From contig NW_002476571.1 of the NCBI RefSeq assembly GCF_000189635.1, positions 584,312 to 648,311 on the forward strand: a DNA stretch of 64,000 nucleotides. The letters are read 5' to 3'. This document shows positions 11,304 to 23,191 of the stretch, piece by piece (the stretch's first letter is position 1; each line of letters opens with the position of its first letter). The translations under genes were made by a program, and so were the position numbers. The stretch is from Tetrahymena thermophila SB210. Taxonomy: Eukaryota > Ciliophora > Oligohymenophorea > Hymenostomatida > Tetrahymenidae. The notes beneath the pieces are model-generated. The model saw only the letters and a program-made list of their open reading frames with translations. It ran no database searches and was not told the origin of the DNA.

Positions 11304-14300
11304 TCATTGTATTATATGTTTAAATAAGCCATAAATTGCATTTGATTCTATTTATTGCTAAAATACATGAGATACTATCTTAAAGGCTGGGCTGAGAAGT
11401 TTTATTTGTATTTTTTTAAATATTTATTATTGGAATTCGTTTGAGTTGAATTAATTGGAATTTATATTATTATTTTCAAACAATTTTATTGCAGCTTGAG
11501 AAATTACATCTAAGAACTCTTCATATTGTGTTATTTTTTGATTGTTTTTAAGGATTAAATATTTTATTTCTCCTTTTAATTATGTCTCAGAGAAATTTAT
11601 TAGACTATTGTTATTTTTATCAAGTATTTTTAAGTTTTGAATGGCTTGATTGATAGCTTTAGGATATTATTATAATAATTCTTTGTCTTCTTTTAAAAAG
11701 GCATAGAATTTTTGATGGTTTTTCAGTTTATTCTCTAAATGAGAGTATTATTTTTGCTATACTAATCCTTGAACCTTTGGAGCAGATAGTATCAGATCTC
11801 TGATTTAAGTTTTTACAGATTTTATCATGGCTTTTAACGAACATAGAACATGTTAACGGATAGTTTCAACGACTACATTTTCTATGCCATCTATTGTGCT
11901 ATTTACAGAATTATATATAGGCTATTAAACTAAATTTGAAACAACTTCTGTAAAGGCATTAGAAGAAAATTGTAATTCATAGTTGTCCTTAATGAAGTTT
12001 TCAAGGTTTTCTATAATTGATTTTTTGTGATTCTTACAAATATTTTTTGACAAACTGCTGACTATTTCTTTTTAAAATTAAGAAAAACTTAAGTAGAAAA
12101 AGCTTTTTTTGAATGCTCTGTATATGCTTTCTATTTACTAAGTAGAAACAAATTATATAACTTGATTCTACTCCAATATTTTTTTGCAATTTTCTTAAAA
12201 TTTATATGAAAGCAAACGGAGATTTTAGAATGTCTAATCTTATGCCATCTGCTAGGTGATAAAAGTAATTTCTGGTGAGTATTTTATGACCTCTTTTGTT
12301 AGGGCATTCTTAAGACTTATTTAAATCATAAGTTCGTTTTGTACTCTGTCAGCTGAAGACTCACTGATTTGAGTTAGCATGTGTATATAATCGTTAATTT
12401 AGAATTTTCTGATATTTTCAATTAAAAGAAGCGATTTTTTGCTTAAATAGTCTTTTAAATTCAATCCTTCAACATCAGCTATTTTTTTAACAGCACTAGC
12501 TATTCCTTGGACTTATCTATCTTGTTCTTCAATCATAAGAGGATATTTAAGATCAACCTCAAAGTCTACAGGAGTGCACAAATCCAATCCTGAAGGAGTT
12601 TAGCTAGCAGCTGAGGTGCGAGTTGAAGGTGTATTAGAGTTAGAATTTCCATCTTACAAAATTTGTTGAGCTTGTAACAGATAAAGTGAGTTAGCTAGTT
12701 AGAAAATACCACATGCAAGAGGAATTAGAGATTTCCACTTTAAAGGTTTGCGATCAAAGAGCTCAATAATAAATGGGATTTCCTCATTTTAATGCTCTTT
12801 AAGCATTTGTTCAGTAATTTAGTCATCTTAGAAATATTCGTTGACTTGGATGAATTATAAGCTTTCTTTTTTAGAAGGATTTCTATAGAGTTCCTTAATT
12901 TCTGTTTTCAATTCTCTGATTTAATCCTAAATTTTACCTCTGATCACTTCTTCATCTTTGATTCTCTTAAAGCATCCACTCTCAGTGATGTAAGATTCGA
13001 GCTGCTTCCTGTCATATTTATTCTAATTAAATATTTTTGACTCTTGCAATTAATTCTAAAAATGTTTGCTTAAAACAAGACTTTATTCAAGCAATTCTTA
13101 GTTATATTCTTGCTACACTAAAGATTAAGATTATAATTGTATTATTTACAGTGCTTAGTGCAAATCATTCTTTTAAGCTAGAATTTCTTCACATTTATCG
13201 AGCATCTGAAGAGATTTAGCATGCTTTTTCAAAGAAAGCAAAGCAATAGCTTTAATGTAGTGAGCAGCTAAGTTATTTGGATTTTTCTAGATGACTTCAT
13301 CTGATATTTAGAGTGACTCAGCAAATTTGTTATCCATAAGTAACTTCATTCCTTCGTTAATTAAATAAGAAGGATTGACTATATTTTTCTCATTAACTCT
13401 TTTTTAAAACTCTTCTTTGAAAATTGCATATTCTTTCCTGACTTTCTCTGGCTCCTTTCTCATGAACTAAATCTTGCAATAAAATGTTGCCCAAATCTCT
13501 TCTTCTTACTTCCTCATATATTACTTATTTTTAATAGCTTCACAAGTGTTAAGAGTCTTGCAGTAGTCCCAAAAAATTTCATCCATTTTAGAAATATCTT
13601 TCATATTTTAAAGTTATCTCTCGCAAATCTAAGCATCTACTTTGTCTCTTTCCTCTATTAAGTTTGACTAAATTTTATTTTTTATGATAAAGCTATCTTT
13701 TGAACCATCGATCACCATTTGAGCACTGCCGTCTTATCCACATCTGCCAGCTCTACCGAATGCCTAGTCTTCTACTCTCTTATTCTTAGGTGTGAACGTT
13801 ACTATTACATGCAATCCACCTAAAATTTATTAATAAATAAAAATATATTGTTTATATGTAAAATCTTATCTAATTGATTACCATTATTAATAATATTTGG
13901 AGAAAGCTTTATATCAGTTCCTCTGCCTGCTAAGTTAGTGCTTATTATTATGCAAAAGTCATTTACTTATTCTTTTTCTATGCTTTCATCACCGCTGTAG
14001 TATTCTATGATTTTTATGTTTGAGAATTTCTTAGAAATCAATTTCGAAAGGTATTTGCCGAATTTTTCTGATTCAGATATAATCAAGCAAGGTCTTCCTT
14101 ATTGCATTTTTTGACCAATTTCGTTAATCATAGTCTTTTGGAAATCCAAAGTTGTTTTTTCAATCAAGGGTGGGAATATTTATAATTTTCTAGGCTTGAA
14201 AGGAGGTACTTTCAAAGCATCTATTGTGTAGAATTACTCTAAAACATTTATTGATTAAAAGGTGCCTAATGTTCCAGTTAATCCAACTAAGTTGCTTTTA

Positions 14301-16702
14301 TAGAGTAAAAACATGTATATGTTAGAAACAAAATTGACAGTCATGTTCATTGGAGTTACAGTCACATTTTCCTTCATTTAAATGAATTAATGTAAACCTC
14401 CTCTCCATTAAGTGTTTTGCTAAGCTATACCTGTGTTGTCATAGTCAATAGGAATAATTTTATCGTTTTCTACTTTATACTCTTTGTTTCTTTAAAGTTA
14501 CAAAGCATGGAAACCATTGCTAATCCATTCTTTCATTTGGGACATTGCAAATGACTTCATATGACTAGGTATTTGCTTATCAATCTCGGCAGACACTTCA
14601 CCACTCATAAGAACTTAGTTGATAAATTCAGTAATAAAATCTTCAGCTCTGCAACAGTATTTCTTTTCCTTATTTTCTACAAAGTAGTAATATCCATCTA
14701 GATATTGATCTCTCATCTAAGTAATTTTGTACCAAATAAGCCACAAAATAGTATTCAGCTTAGACAACCCTGGAATACTCTTAGCAAGAGAAGTGGAATG
14801 ATTATGTTGATCAATAAACATACAATCGACTTCATCAACAATAGCAAAGTCAAACATTCTGCCACATCTAGTACCTCTTTGCTCATAATAATCACCTAAT
14901 AAATCAGCTGCGTAGCTACCAACATCACCATAGACTATATCTTTTTTGTAAGTTTCATTTGGTTCACTCGAACGAACTTCTTCTTAGCCAATTGAGCCAC
15001 ATGTTAAACCGAGCTCTTCATAGAATTCCTAGAATTCTTCACAATCTCTCTTGGCAAGCTCTTTGTTTGATGTGTAGACATCAACTTTATCTTTCATTAA
15101 ACTTCTGGTGGCTGCCATCAAAGCAACTGTAATCGACTTGCCTTCTCCAGTATTAATCTGTAAGATTCTTCCTTTTTGTTTTTGCTTGTATAAAAACATC
15201 AAACAAGAAATGATCTAAACCGAACGTGGTTTAATTTTTCTAACTTTTTCTAAACCCTTGCATGATTTGATCAAATAATAAATCTCAGGATACCTCTTTT
15301 TTAAATCATCCAAAAACTAGCCGTTCATACCTGCATCATATTTGCCAAATAGTTTCATGAATAGATCTCTTTCGTATTGAGTGAGTTCATTAATCTGCTT
15401 TAAGATAGAATCAACTTCTTCGCTGTAAAACTTTGGCTAAGTAGATTGATTAGTAGGCTTTATCTCAATTTTTTATTAATTAGATTAATCTTATTAAATT
15501 TTTTGTTTTTTATCTTGCTTTGGTGGATAATGTAAATCTTATTGATTTGTTTATGGTTAAAAATTGTTCTATTCAGATATGCATTTCTTTAATTAATTTG
15601 GAGTGTTTGGCTGTTATTCCTAGTTGCTTTCTGATTGAATTCTTTTAATTTATTATTGGATAGGAGAAACATCTCTTTCCTTCTTTTAATTTAAAATTTT
15701 ATGAATCTGAGGTTGAATATCTATGCATTACTATTAAGGTTGTTGGTATTAGACTTTCTAAATATTTATTATCTAATACTTTTTATCATTCTATTTTAAT
15801 TAGTTAATTTTATCATTTTACTCATTTTTTGATAAATAATTTTGTTTTTGATTCTTATTTTACTCATAAGGTTTTTCGAATTACCTTTCTCTGCTATGGA
15901 TATCTTATCTTTATTGTTGATTTACATTTCTTCTTTCATTTTCTTTATCTTATTGGTAATGTCTGAAGGCATCTAAATCGTAATGAGTTACTATGTCGTT
16001 TTCTGTTTTAATTCTAGTGGGGTACAACTGCTTTTGCTCTTTTCTGATCACATTCTTCCCAGTTTTTGGTTAAAGATACTCATTTAAGTATATTATATCG
16101 AATTTAGTCATAGCTTTAAATTTATTATAGGGAGTGTCTTTATTCTAGCCTTATTTTTCTACTTCAAAAATGCTTTAAGAAACCTAATCCATGAGACTTA
16201 AAATACTTTGACACTCTACCTTATCGCACATCCAATAAGACTGCAAGAAGACATCATAATGTATCTACTTTTGATTGAATCTTTTGCAGTTTAATTAAAT
16301 CAATTGCATTATTTAATGATAAATTTATTTTTTTTTCTCTTTATTTTTTTATTAGAGAGGAAACTGTAGTTCATTACTCGAATTGAGTAGTTCCTTGATT
16401 TTATTGACAGCCACGAGGATGTGCATTCTTTACTATTTAACCATAAAGTAAAGCTCAAAAAGGAGATCAACCATGTAAATACCCAGCCCCTTTTCCGTAT
16501 ATTTTGCTACAATTTAGTCTTTAAATTAACAAATATTATTAATCAATTCCTTGATTAAATGTACATTTGTAAAGTTGTATTTATCAAGCATCATAGCGAT
16601 TAAGCAGCTATCAGTTTTACCGATACCTTCCTGAGCAGCTTTACTTATTATTTTTTCTACATCAGCATATGGCTCAGCCAAATAATTTCTCTCTATATCC
16701 AT
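11304..16702 (-). CDS. SecA-like ATPase with TPR-like segment
   Basis: Two exons (16702-13882 and 13819-11304, intron of 62 nt) join in frame to 1778 residues ending at TGA. Residues about 490-980 form a SecA-type DEAD motor. It has Walker A GEGKS at 519-523, DEVD at 623-626, a GLTGTLG segment like SecA GLTGTAD, AGRGTDI at 925-931, a GGLHVI segment, and GRAGRCGQDG at 962-971 in place of the SecA GRSGRQGDAGS finger. The order and spacing are those of SecA, not of general DEAD-box helicases. The first 480 residues are helical and Gln-rich. Residues about 1100-1165 look like a TPR pair, followed by roughly 600 helical residues. No signal peptide or membrane segment is evident. Bacterial and plastid SecA pushes preproteins through SecY; ciliates have no plastid, so the role here is unknown. 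Use of TAA/TAG as Gln and the spliceosomal intron exclude bacterial contamination. Domain call is sure; function is not. Confidence 0.93.
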
Positions 16703-19206
16703 TGCTTAAAATATCTACTACTTGGATAATGCAAATAAAAGTTTAAATAAATTATTGTTATTTAAAACAATAAAGCTTTATATTGATTTCTAAATGTTTG
16801 ATTTTATAAATATTTTGAATGAATTCTAACAATCAATTAGTTAAATAAACCCAAAGGGCAAATCCTTTCAAATTTGTTTTTTTTTTTTTTAAATTTTGAA
16901 AAAGAATATTGAGTTTATATGAAAATAAAATTATCTAAGAGAGAGATAAGTATTTATAAATAAATAAATACTTCCATTACTAAAATTTCCTATATAATTT
17001 ATATAACAGCATTTTTTATAAATTAATTTTATATTATTTTTAACACTTTTCACAATCCAGCAATACAAAAATTTAAAATGACATAGTAATTTTTATCAAT
17101 GATTATTTTTTTTAATAACTGACTGATAAAAACAGATTTCTATACAAACGAAATATCTCTTTTCTAAAATTGATAAATTAATTTCCAACATTAATTTAAA
17201 TTTAAAAATCTTAATGAAATTTAATTTATCAAAACACAAACAATCATTAAATTAAAGTTTGGTGCAAGATGTAAATCTAATAAAATATGAGTTATTCAAA
17301 CAACCAATAAATAAAAACATTAATGAAAAAGAAAAAATAATATATCTATTTATTAACTTATTTTTCATTTTAAACGTTTATAAAAACTATCTTTCTTAAA
17401 ATGAAAAATACATTTTCATTTATTTTTTATTTGAAATGTTATTATACAAATTATTTTAGTTTGAAATTATAATAAAAATAAACAAATACTTTTATCTCCT
17501 TAATTATAAATTTACTTTATTAATTCGTTAAAAAATGTTAACTGAAAAATTATTAAAATAAAATATTCAAATTAATATGATTTGTATTTATAAAATTAGT
17601 ATACCATAATTAACTAAATAAATATTTTTATATCAAATATTTACTTAATAACCTAATAAAATTAAAGTAAAATTTTTCCATTTAAATTGTAAATCTATAT
17701 ATACAACATAATTAAAAGAATCACGTGGTATATAATAATCTGAATTACAAAATTTACTTGATTTATATAATTTTAAATTGCTATTATTGGCATAATATTA
17801 TTGTTTATTTATAAATTATTTTAATGGTAAAATAAAATCTATAAAAATCTAAATATATTTTTAATTTACTATTGAATAAAATTCGAAATGCTTACTTAGA
17901 TTTAATTATCTCAATTAAAAGCGTAAAAATTTATTTTCTGATTTGATGCAATCCTAAAACAAAAGCAGTTTTGCTAAGAGGTTAAAAATATTGTTAGAAA
18001 GGATGTCTACTTAAAAATTTTTTTATACTGATTATAAAGATAATATTTTGAATAAATTAACATTTCTTTTTGTTTAAAAATAACTCTACTTAATATTATT
18101 TCAAATTAATAAACCTTAAATACTTACTTTTTCAGTGTAGAAACATTTTACATTAGCTAATATATATATTATTATTAGAAATAAGGCTATTTTTATCTCT
18201 CTCATTAGAAGAATAAAATAAATCTGTAAAAACGATTTATATATTAATTTACTAGCCAATTTTATGAAATTTAATGGATTTAATGATATTATACTAAGAT
18301 AATTTTAATTTTGAAAATTTATTTTCAAAAAAAATAATAAAATAGAAATCAATTAACCCCTTTATTATCAATAAATCAATCACTTTTATCATGTCTCTCT
18401 CTTCTTTTTTTAAAAATAATATATGTAAATCCATTGAAAGGCAAATTGAATAAATAGAAATAGAAAAATGATATTAAAAATATCTTATTGAATTTCAAGA
18501 AGAAAGAAAAAAAAGTAAGAGCTTTCTAAAATTGGTTTCAAGTAAATTTTATTTCAATTTATCTATGCAGTAAGTAACTTAAGGAAGGTTTTATGAATCT
18601 TTTATCTTTCATTTATTAATAAAATTTTGTTTTAAAAATATATCATGATTTTAGGCTGAAAGTTTGTTAAAAGTATTAAAGTAATTCTTTTACATCTAAA
18701 TTGTTTACTTTATATAAGATTTAATTATAGCATGTAATTTACTTTTCTTTGTACAAATACTTTAAACATATAACACACTCTGAATAATTAAAAAGGTTGT
18801 CTGCTAATTTTTTAAAAATGTATCAAACACCTAATGAAAAATGAGAAAAGAAAAAAATTAATAAAAGTAATAGGACTTTATACTTAGAATTAATTAATTA
18901 TTCATTGGATTAGCAAAGAAAGCTTTAAATTTCTACTACCTAAAAAATTTTTTAAGCATAATAAATTTACCCAAAAAAAATAAGTCATCAAAAAAAAAAA
19001 AAGACAAAAAATCAATATTGATTAATAATTCTTTGATATTTCCCTAATATTTCGCGAAAAAGTAGTAAACATACAAATAGAATACTCCTACCATACATAC
19101 AAAATATTAATTAAAAACAAAAAAAATATAAAAAAACAAATAAACAAATAAACAAACAAAACTCAGACAGACAGACAAACAAATAGAATTCAATTAATTA
19201 AAAAAA
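16703..19206. other. Intergenic region between divergent genes
   Basis: AT-rich spacer upstream of both the SecA-like gene (minus) and the ARM-like gene (plus). Short A-runs and CAAACAAA-type tracts lie just before 19207, typical of ciliate 5' leaders. No ORF of note was seen. Confidence 0.5.
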
Positions 19207-19908
19207 ATGGACAAATTAAAGAGCGAGTATACAAACTTTAGAGAGAGGATATTTTGCTAGGATATTGATGCCTCTAAGATTAAGCAATTTAGCGATAGAA
19301 TAAAGCAGCAGCTCACATCGAATGAGAGCGAAAGATATCCTTTTGAAGTGATTTCCCTCTTGGAAAGTATGTACAATCATAACAAATCAATTAATACAGG
19401 AGCTGCTCCAACTTTGGACACTGTCCATTTGTTTGATCTAAACCTTACTTTAAATTAACTTTAATCACTGAAAAGATGCATTTAAAAGCTTGAATATCCT
19501 CAACAAATACTAGATTCTCTCAACTTTTTGTTTTCATTTATGTTTTCAGATGACAATAACAAGCTTTTTTTGATCAACTGCAAAATAATTAATGACATTC
19601 TTGTCAAATACAAAAAGACTCTTAAGCTAAAGAACGAAGAATACCAGCTAAGATCGATCAAATAAATTGAACTTTTGCTTGAATATGGCAAAAAAAACAA
19701 CTCTCCTCTACTAACTCACCATTTAGAAACTAACGGAATTAGTAAACTGTTGAAATAACTATCAACTAGCTCAGAAGTTTAGACTGAAATCAAGTAATAG
19801 TGCTCTGAATTGCTACAAAAGTATTTCAATATTGAAATTGATTCAGAAGATTTCGACAGTGAAGATCAAAGCAGCAATAATAGCTAAGAAAACTATAGCC
19901 AAAATTGA
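19207..19908 (+). CDS. Small ARM/importin-alpha-like helical protein
   Basis: Single-exon ORF of 233 residues, from ATG in an A-rich context to the first TGA. The sequence is all helical with Leu/Ile heptads. The C-terminal half (LLEYGKKNNSPLL, then NGISKLLKQLSTSSEVQTEI and ELLQKYFNIE) resembles the last armadillo repeats of importin-alpha, where a gly-gly-(L/I)-x-K-(I/L) helix precedes a final EKAxxLLxxYF helix. It ends in an acidic, Ser/Asn-rich tail. Full importin-alpha has about 500 residues and ten ARM repeats, so this would be a mini-version or merely a similar alpha-solenoid. There is no clear importin-beta-binding domain, although the first 50 residues are charged. Assignment to the importin family is tentative; the reading frame itself is secure. 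Confidence 0.8.
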
Positions 19909-21728
19909 AGAACGAACTTTGCTTGTAAGGACACTCGAATAAATCTGAATTCTCTCGCCAAAACTCTTGTACACAATTATTAACCAGCTTTGGTGATCTC
20001 AGATTTATATTGAATAAATCCTTTATATGCAATAATTCTATTTGATCTATCTACTCTTTATTAATCTAAAGTATTAGTTTACCTGACTGCCTTTTTTTTT
20101 GATATATTACTTACTTACTATTCTAAAAGTCTTTCAAACAGAGTAAAGCTATTAACATTATTATTTATTAATATATACTAATTACTTTATATATAAGTAT
20201 TCATTACTGACCAGATAACAAAGAAATTTATAAAATTTCTTTATAAATTATATCAAAAAAATAATAAAAAGCTAATTTATTATTTTATTAGAAATTTATT
20301 ATAATTTTTTACTCATAAACTCTATAATAACAAACAAAAAACCATTTAAAAACATTCACTTAAACTAAATATATAAAAAAACACTAATGATTTTATGATT
20401 TTTAGACCTATCCTAGTATGATTAAATGCGCTTATAAATATAAATAAATTAAGTATATTTGTGCTATTCATATTTTGTATTTAATATAATAATATTTTGC
20501 TAATTCTTTTAAACAATTCTTCTTTATTATTTATTATAAAATTGAATCAAGTATTTTTTCAATATTAATTACTTTTATTTATAAATTTAATTTATTAATT
20601 TTATAAATAAAAATGTTTTTACGGTTAAAATTAACTTCAAATTAATATAAACAAACATTTAATTAATACTTCGAAAATAGTCTAGAATTTTTTTTAATAT
20701 TGAAAACTTTAAATTTATTCTAGCCTTGACCAAAAAATTTTAATTTTGTTAGTTCATTCTATTCATTTTAAATATTAATGATAATTGTAATTGATAAAGA
20801 ATAAACTGATTAATTTTTAGATATAAATATATTTATCTTATAAAATATTTTTTGTTTAGATTTTGTTTAGGATATTTGGTAAAAAATCTACTAAAATTGA
20901 GCTCCGCTTTATACTTATAATTTTAATAATAATATAAAATATTTATTTTATTCATTTATTACTTATTAGATTTTGTTTAGAAAATTTTATTTCTTTTCAA
21001 AAAATGTAAAAGTCTTCAAAATATCTTTCATAATATTATAAATGAAAATTTTATCTATTACTTCAATATTTATTATGTTTGATTGCTTAATAGCGTCAAT
21101 TATTGATAAATCAATTCTTCTATTATAAAATTTCGAGTAAAACTAAAAGGTAAAATCAAGATTTTAAAAAAGTAATTCAGAGATAGAGATTGATTGTAAT
21201 TAATTTTAAATGATTGTTTACAAGTAATTTATAAGATTGATTTTTAAATTTAAAATTTAAAAATTTATTAATTACAATTTTTAGTAAGACATATATTTAT
21301 TTTTTTTTTATAGACATTAAATGATACAATTTTGAGTAAAATTATTTATGTATTTATTTATTTATTTGTTAGTAAGAAAGAAAATTACTTTTTATAAGTT
21401 TTTTTTGTTTCTTATTTTTAATTTATTATTTTTATTTGTGTTTGGAAATCTAATTTAAAAAAGTATTATGTGACTAAATGAGATAATTGTTGGATTAATA
21501 CCAACTTTTTTTTGAGAATTTGTTGATAATAATTGATTTAATTATTTATTTATGCAAGAAGATCGAAATAATTATTTTTTTACTCTTTGTTATTATTTTG
21601 AATATATGGATTTTGCTTTGAAAAAATTTTAACTATGACGAAAGCATTCTATTTTATTTTAATTATGTTAATTGCGTTATAATAGAACGATTCAAAGTTA
21701 AGGTCTAGATCTATCGATTGAATTGATT
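19909..21728. other. Intergenic region, convergent gene ends
   Basis: 3' flanks of the ARM-like gene (plus) and the adaptin-ear gene (minus). AT-rich, with ATTT-type simple sequence near 21350. No gene seen. Confidence 0.5.
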
Positions 21729-22808
21729 TCAATTATCAGGGTTTATAAAAATATAAACAAAATTTTGAAGGATATTCTCACAAATGGTTATATTGTTTTG
21801 ATTGTTAGACTCACTAAATATTTCAAAAATTGCAAATTTGTTTGTTTTTATTGTTAGTATCATATAAAAGATTAAATTATTTTCTCTCAGCAAATAGCTT
21901 CCTCCTAGCTAGAAATCATTGCCACCCATCATAAACTCTCCTAACTTATCGATTTGAGGAATACGTTAGAAGTGAGGCAAATATTAAGCAAAATCATTTA
22001 TATTCAACGCAAATTTTCTGTCTAAATAGAATTTTTCTGATTTTAAAATAAATCCGTTTTGTAATTTGGCAGTATTTTTTGGATTCAACTTTATTTTTAA
22101 ATATTTACTGAGCAATCTATCAGCCTAAATAGTTCTTTGTTCTAAAAATTTTAAAATATTTACTGGCATGTGCAACTAAAATTTTTTCTTGATATCTTTG
22201 CATCTAATTTTATAAAATTTATTTAATTAACTAAGCACTTTTCATGCTAATAAAAACAATTTATTTAATAATTTATTGATTTATTTTTACTGGTAAACAA
22301 TTTCAGCCTAGATTGGACCAAATGGAATTGAGTTAAATTTAAAGAAGAGCTCTTATTTAGACTAGTTGTTCGGAGATAAGCACCAATTAGATACAGTTGG
22401 TTTTGCAAAAGCCTAGCAAGTGCTTGATCCTGTAAGTGTTACATAAAGTTAATCTATAGGGGTTTAGGCCAAGTTTTTATAGTAAAGATTTAAATTTAAA
22501 TAAATTTAATCTTGGTCTCTTTCTTGCTAGCTAATGCATCCAATTTACAGTCCTTCTTTCGTTTCCAAGTAAACAATCTTCTATAAAAAGATAGCTTGCT
22601 TATATTTAAGCAAATTATCCTTCGACATAGCGTACTACGAGAATAGACTTCTATCAAATTTTATTATCTACAAACTGATACACTGGCTACCATTATTTTA
22701 CATCTAATCATAATATTCATAGACATTTAAATGAGGATAAATGATTTATTTCATTTGGTTATCAATAGAACCATTTGATAGTAAATCTTCTGTATCATCC
22801 TATGACAT
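21729..22808 (-). CDS. Stand-alone alpha-adaptin appendage (ear)-like protein
   Basis: Two exons (22808-22291 and 22203-21729, intron of 87 nt) give 330 residues. After a roughly 90-residue leader, residues about 85-175 (YLETKEGLQIGCISQQERDQ...) align by eye with the beta-sandwich of the AP-2 alpha appendage, which begins YEDDNLQIGVKSEYQG. The region after LHMPVNILKFLEQRTIQADR matches the platform subdomain (LPIMLNKFFQPTEM...). The end (MMGGNDFQLGGSYLLREN) matches the AP-2 [20 protein letters not shown] segment. The appendage recruits endocytic accessory proteins. Normal alpha-adaptin carries it behind a trunk of about 600 residues plus a hinge; here the neighbouring minus-strand gene ends at 23192, leaving no room for a trunk. 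It could be a free regulatory ear or an ear from a divergent adaptor. Fold assignment is fairly sure; function is inferred. Confidence 0.82.
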
Positions 22809-23191
22809 AGCTTTTTTTTTATCAATCACTTTTTGAATAATAAAATTTGTATTTTTAGAACAAAGTTAACAAAATATTTAAATAATTCAAATTAATATTT
22901 TGCTATTTAAAATTTACATCCAAAAAAAATAATTTTTAGTGATTTTAAATCTTCGAATTTTAAAGAAATTTATTATTTTTTGAATCAAATTTTTTAATTT
23001 AATAAATTTATTTATTGAATGTTGATGTTTTCTTACAGTTTATTGGTGAGAAAAGTAGCACAGATTCTTCATTTTGAACATTTTTGTTTTGTTTTTAATC
23101 TGGTTTAAAAGATTGGTTTTATTAATAGAATGAATTAGGCCTTTTTACTTCTTATTACTTTGTTCTAGAATTATAATTTATTTAGCTTTGG
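22809..23191. other. Short intergenic spacer
   Basis: AT-rich spacer between the 3' end of the coiled-coil gene and the start of the adaptin-ear gene, both on the minus strand. It must contain the promoter of the latter; nothing specific was recognised. Confidence 0.5.

Noticed and set aside
13037..14899. Plus-strand ORFs of about 60-64 aa at 13037-13219 and 14705-14899
   Set aside because: Shadows of the SecA-like gene on the other strand; composition and position give no sign of a gene.
11304..16702. Bacterial contamination as the source of the SecA-like gene
   Set aside because: In-frame TAA/TAG as Gln, a 62-nt spliceosomal intron and AT content identical to neighbours show it is a native ciliate gene.
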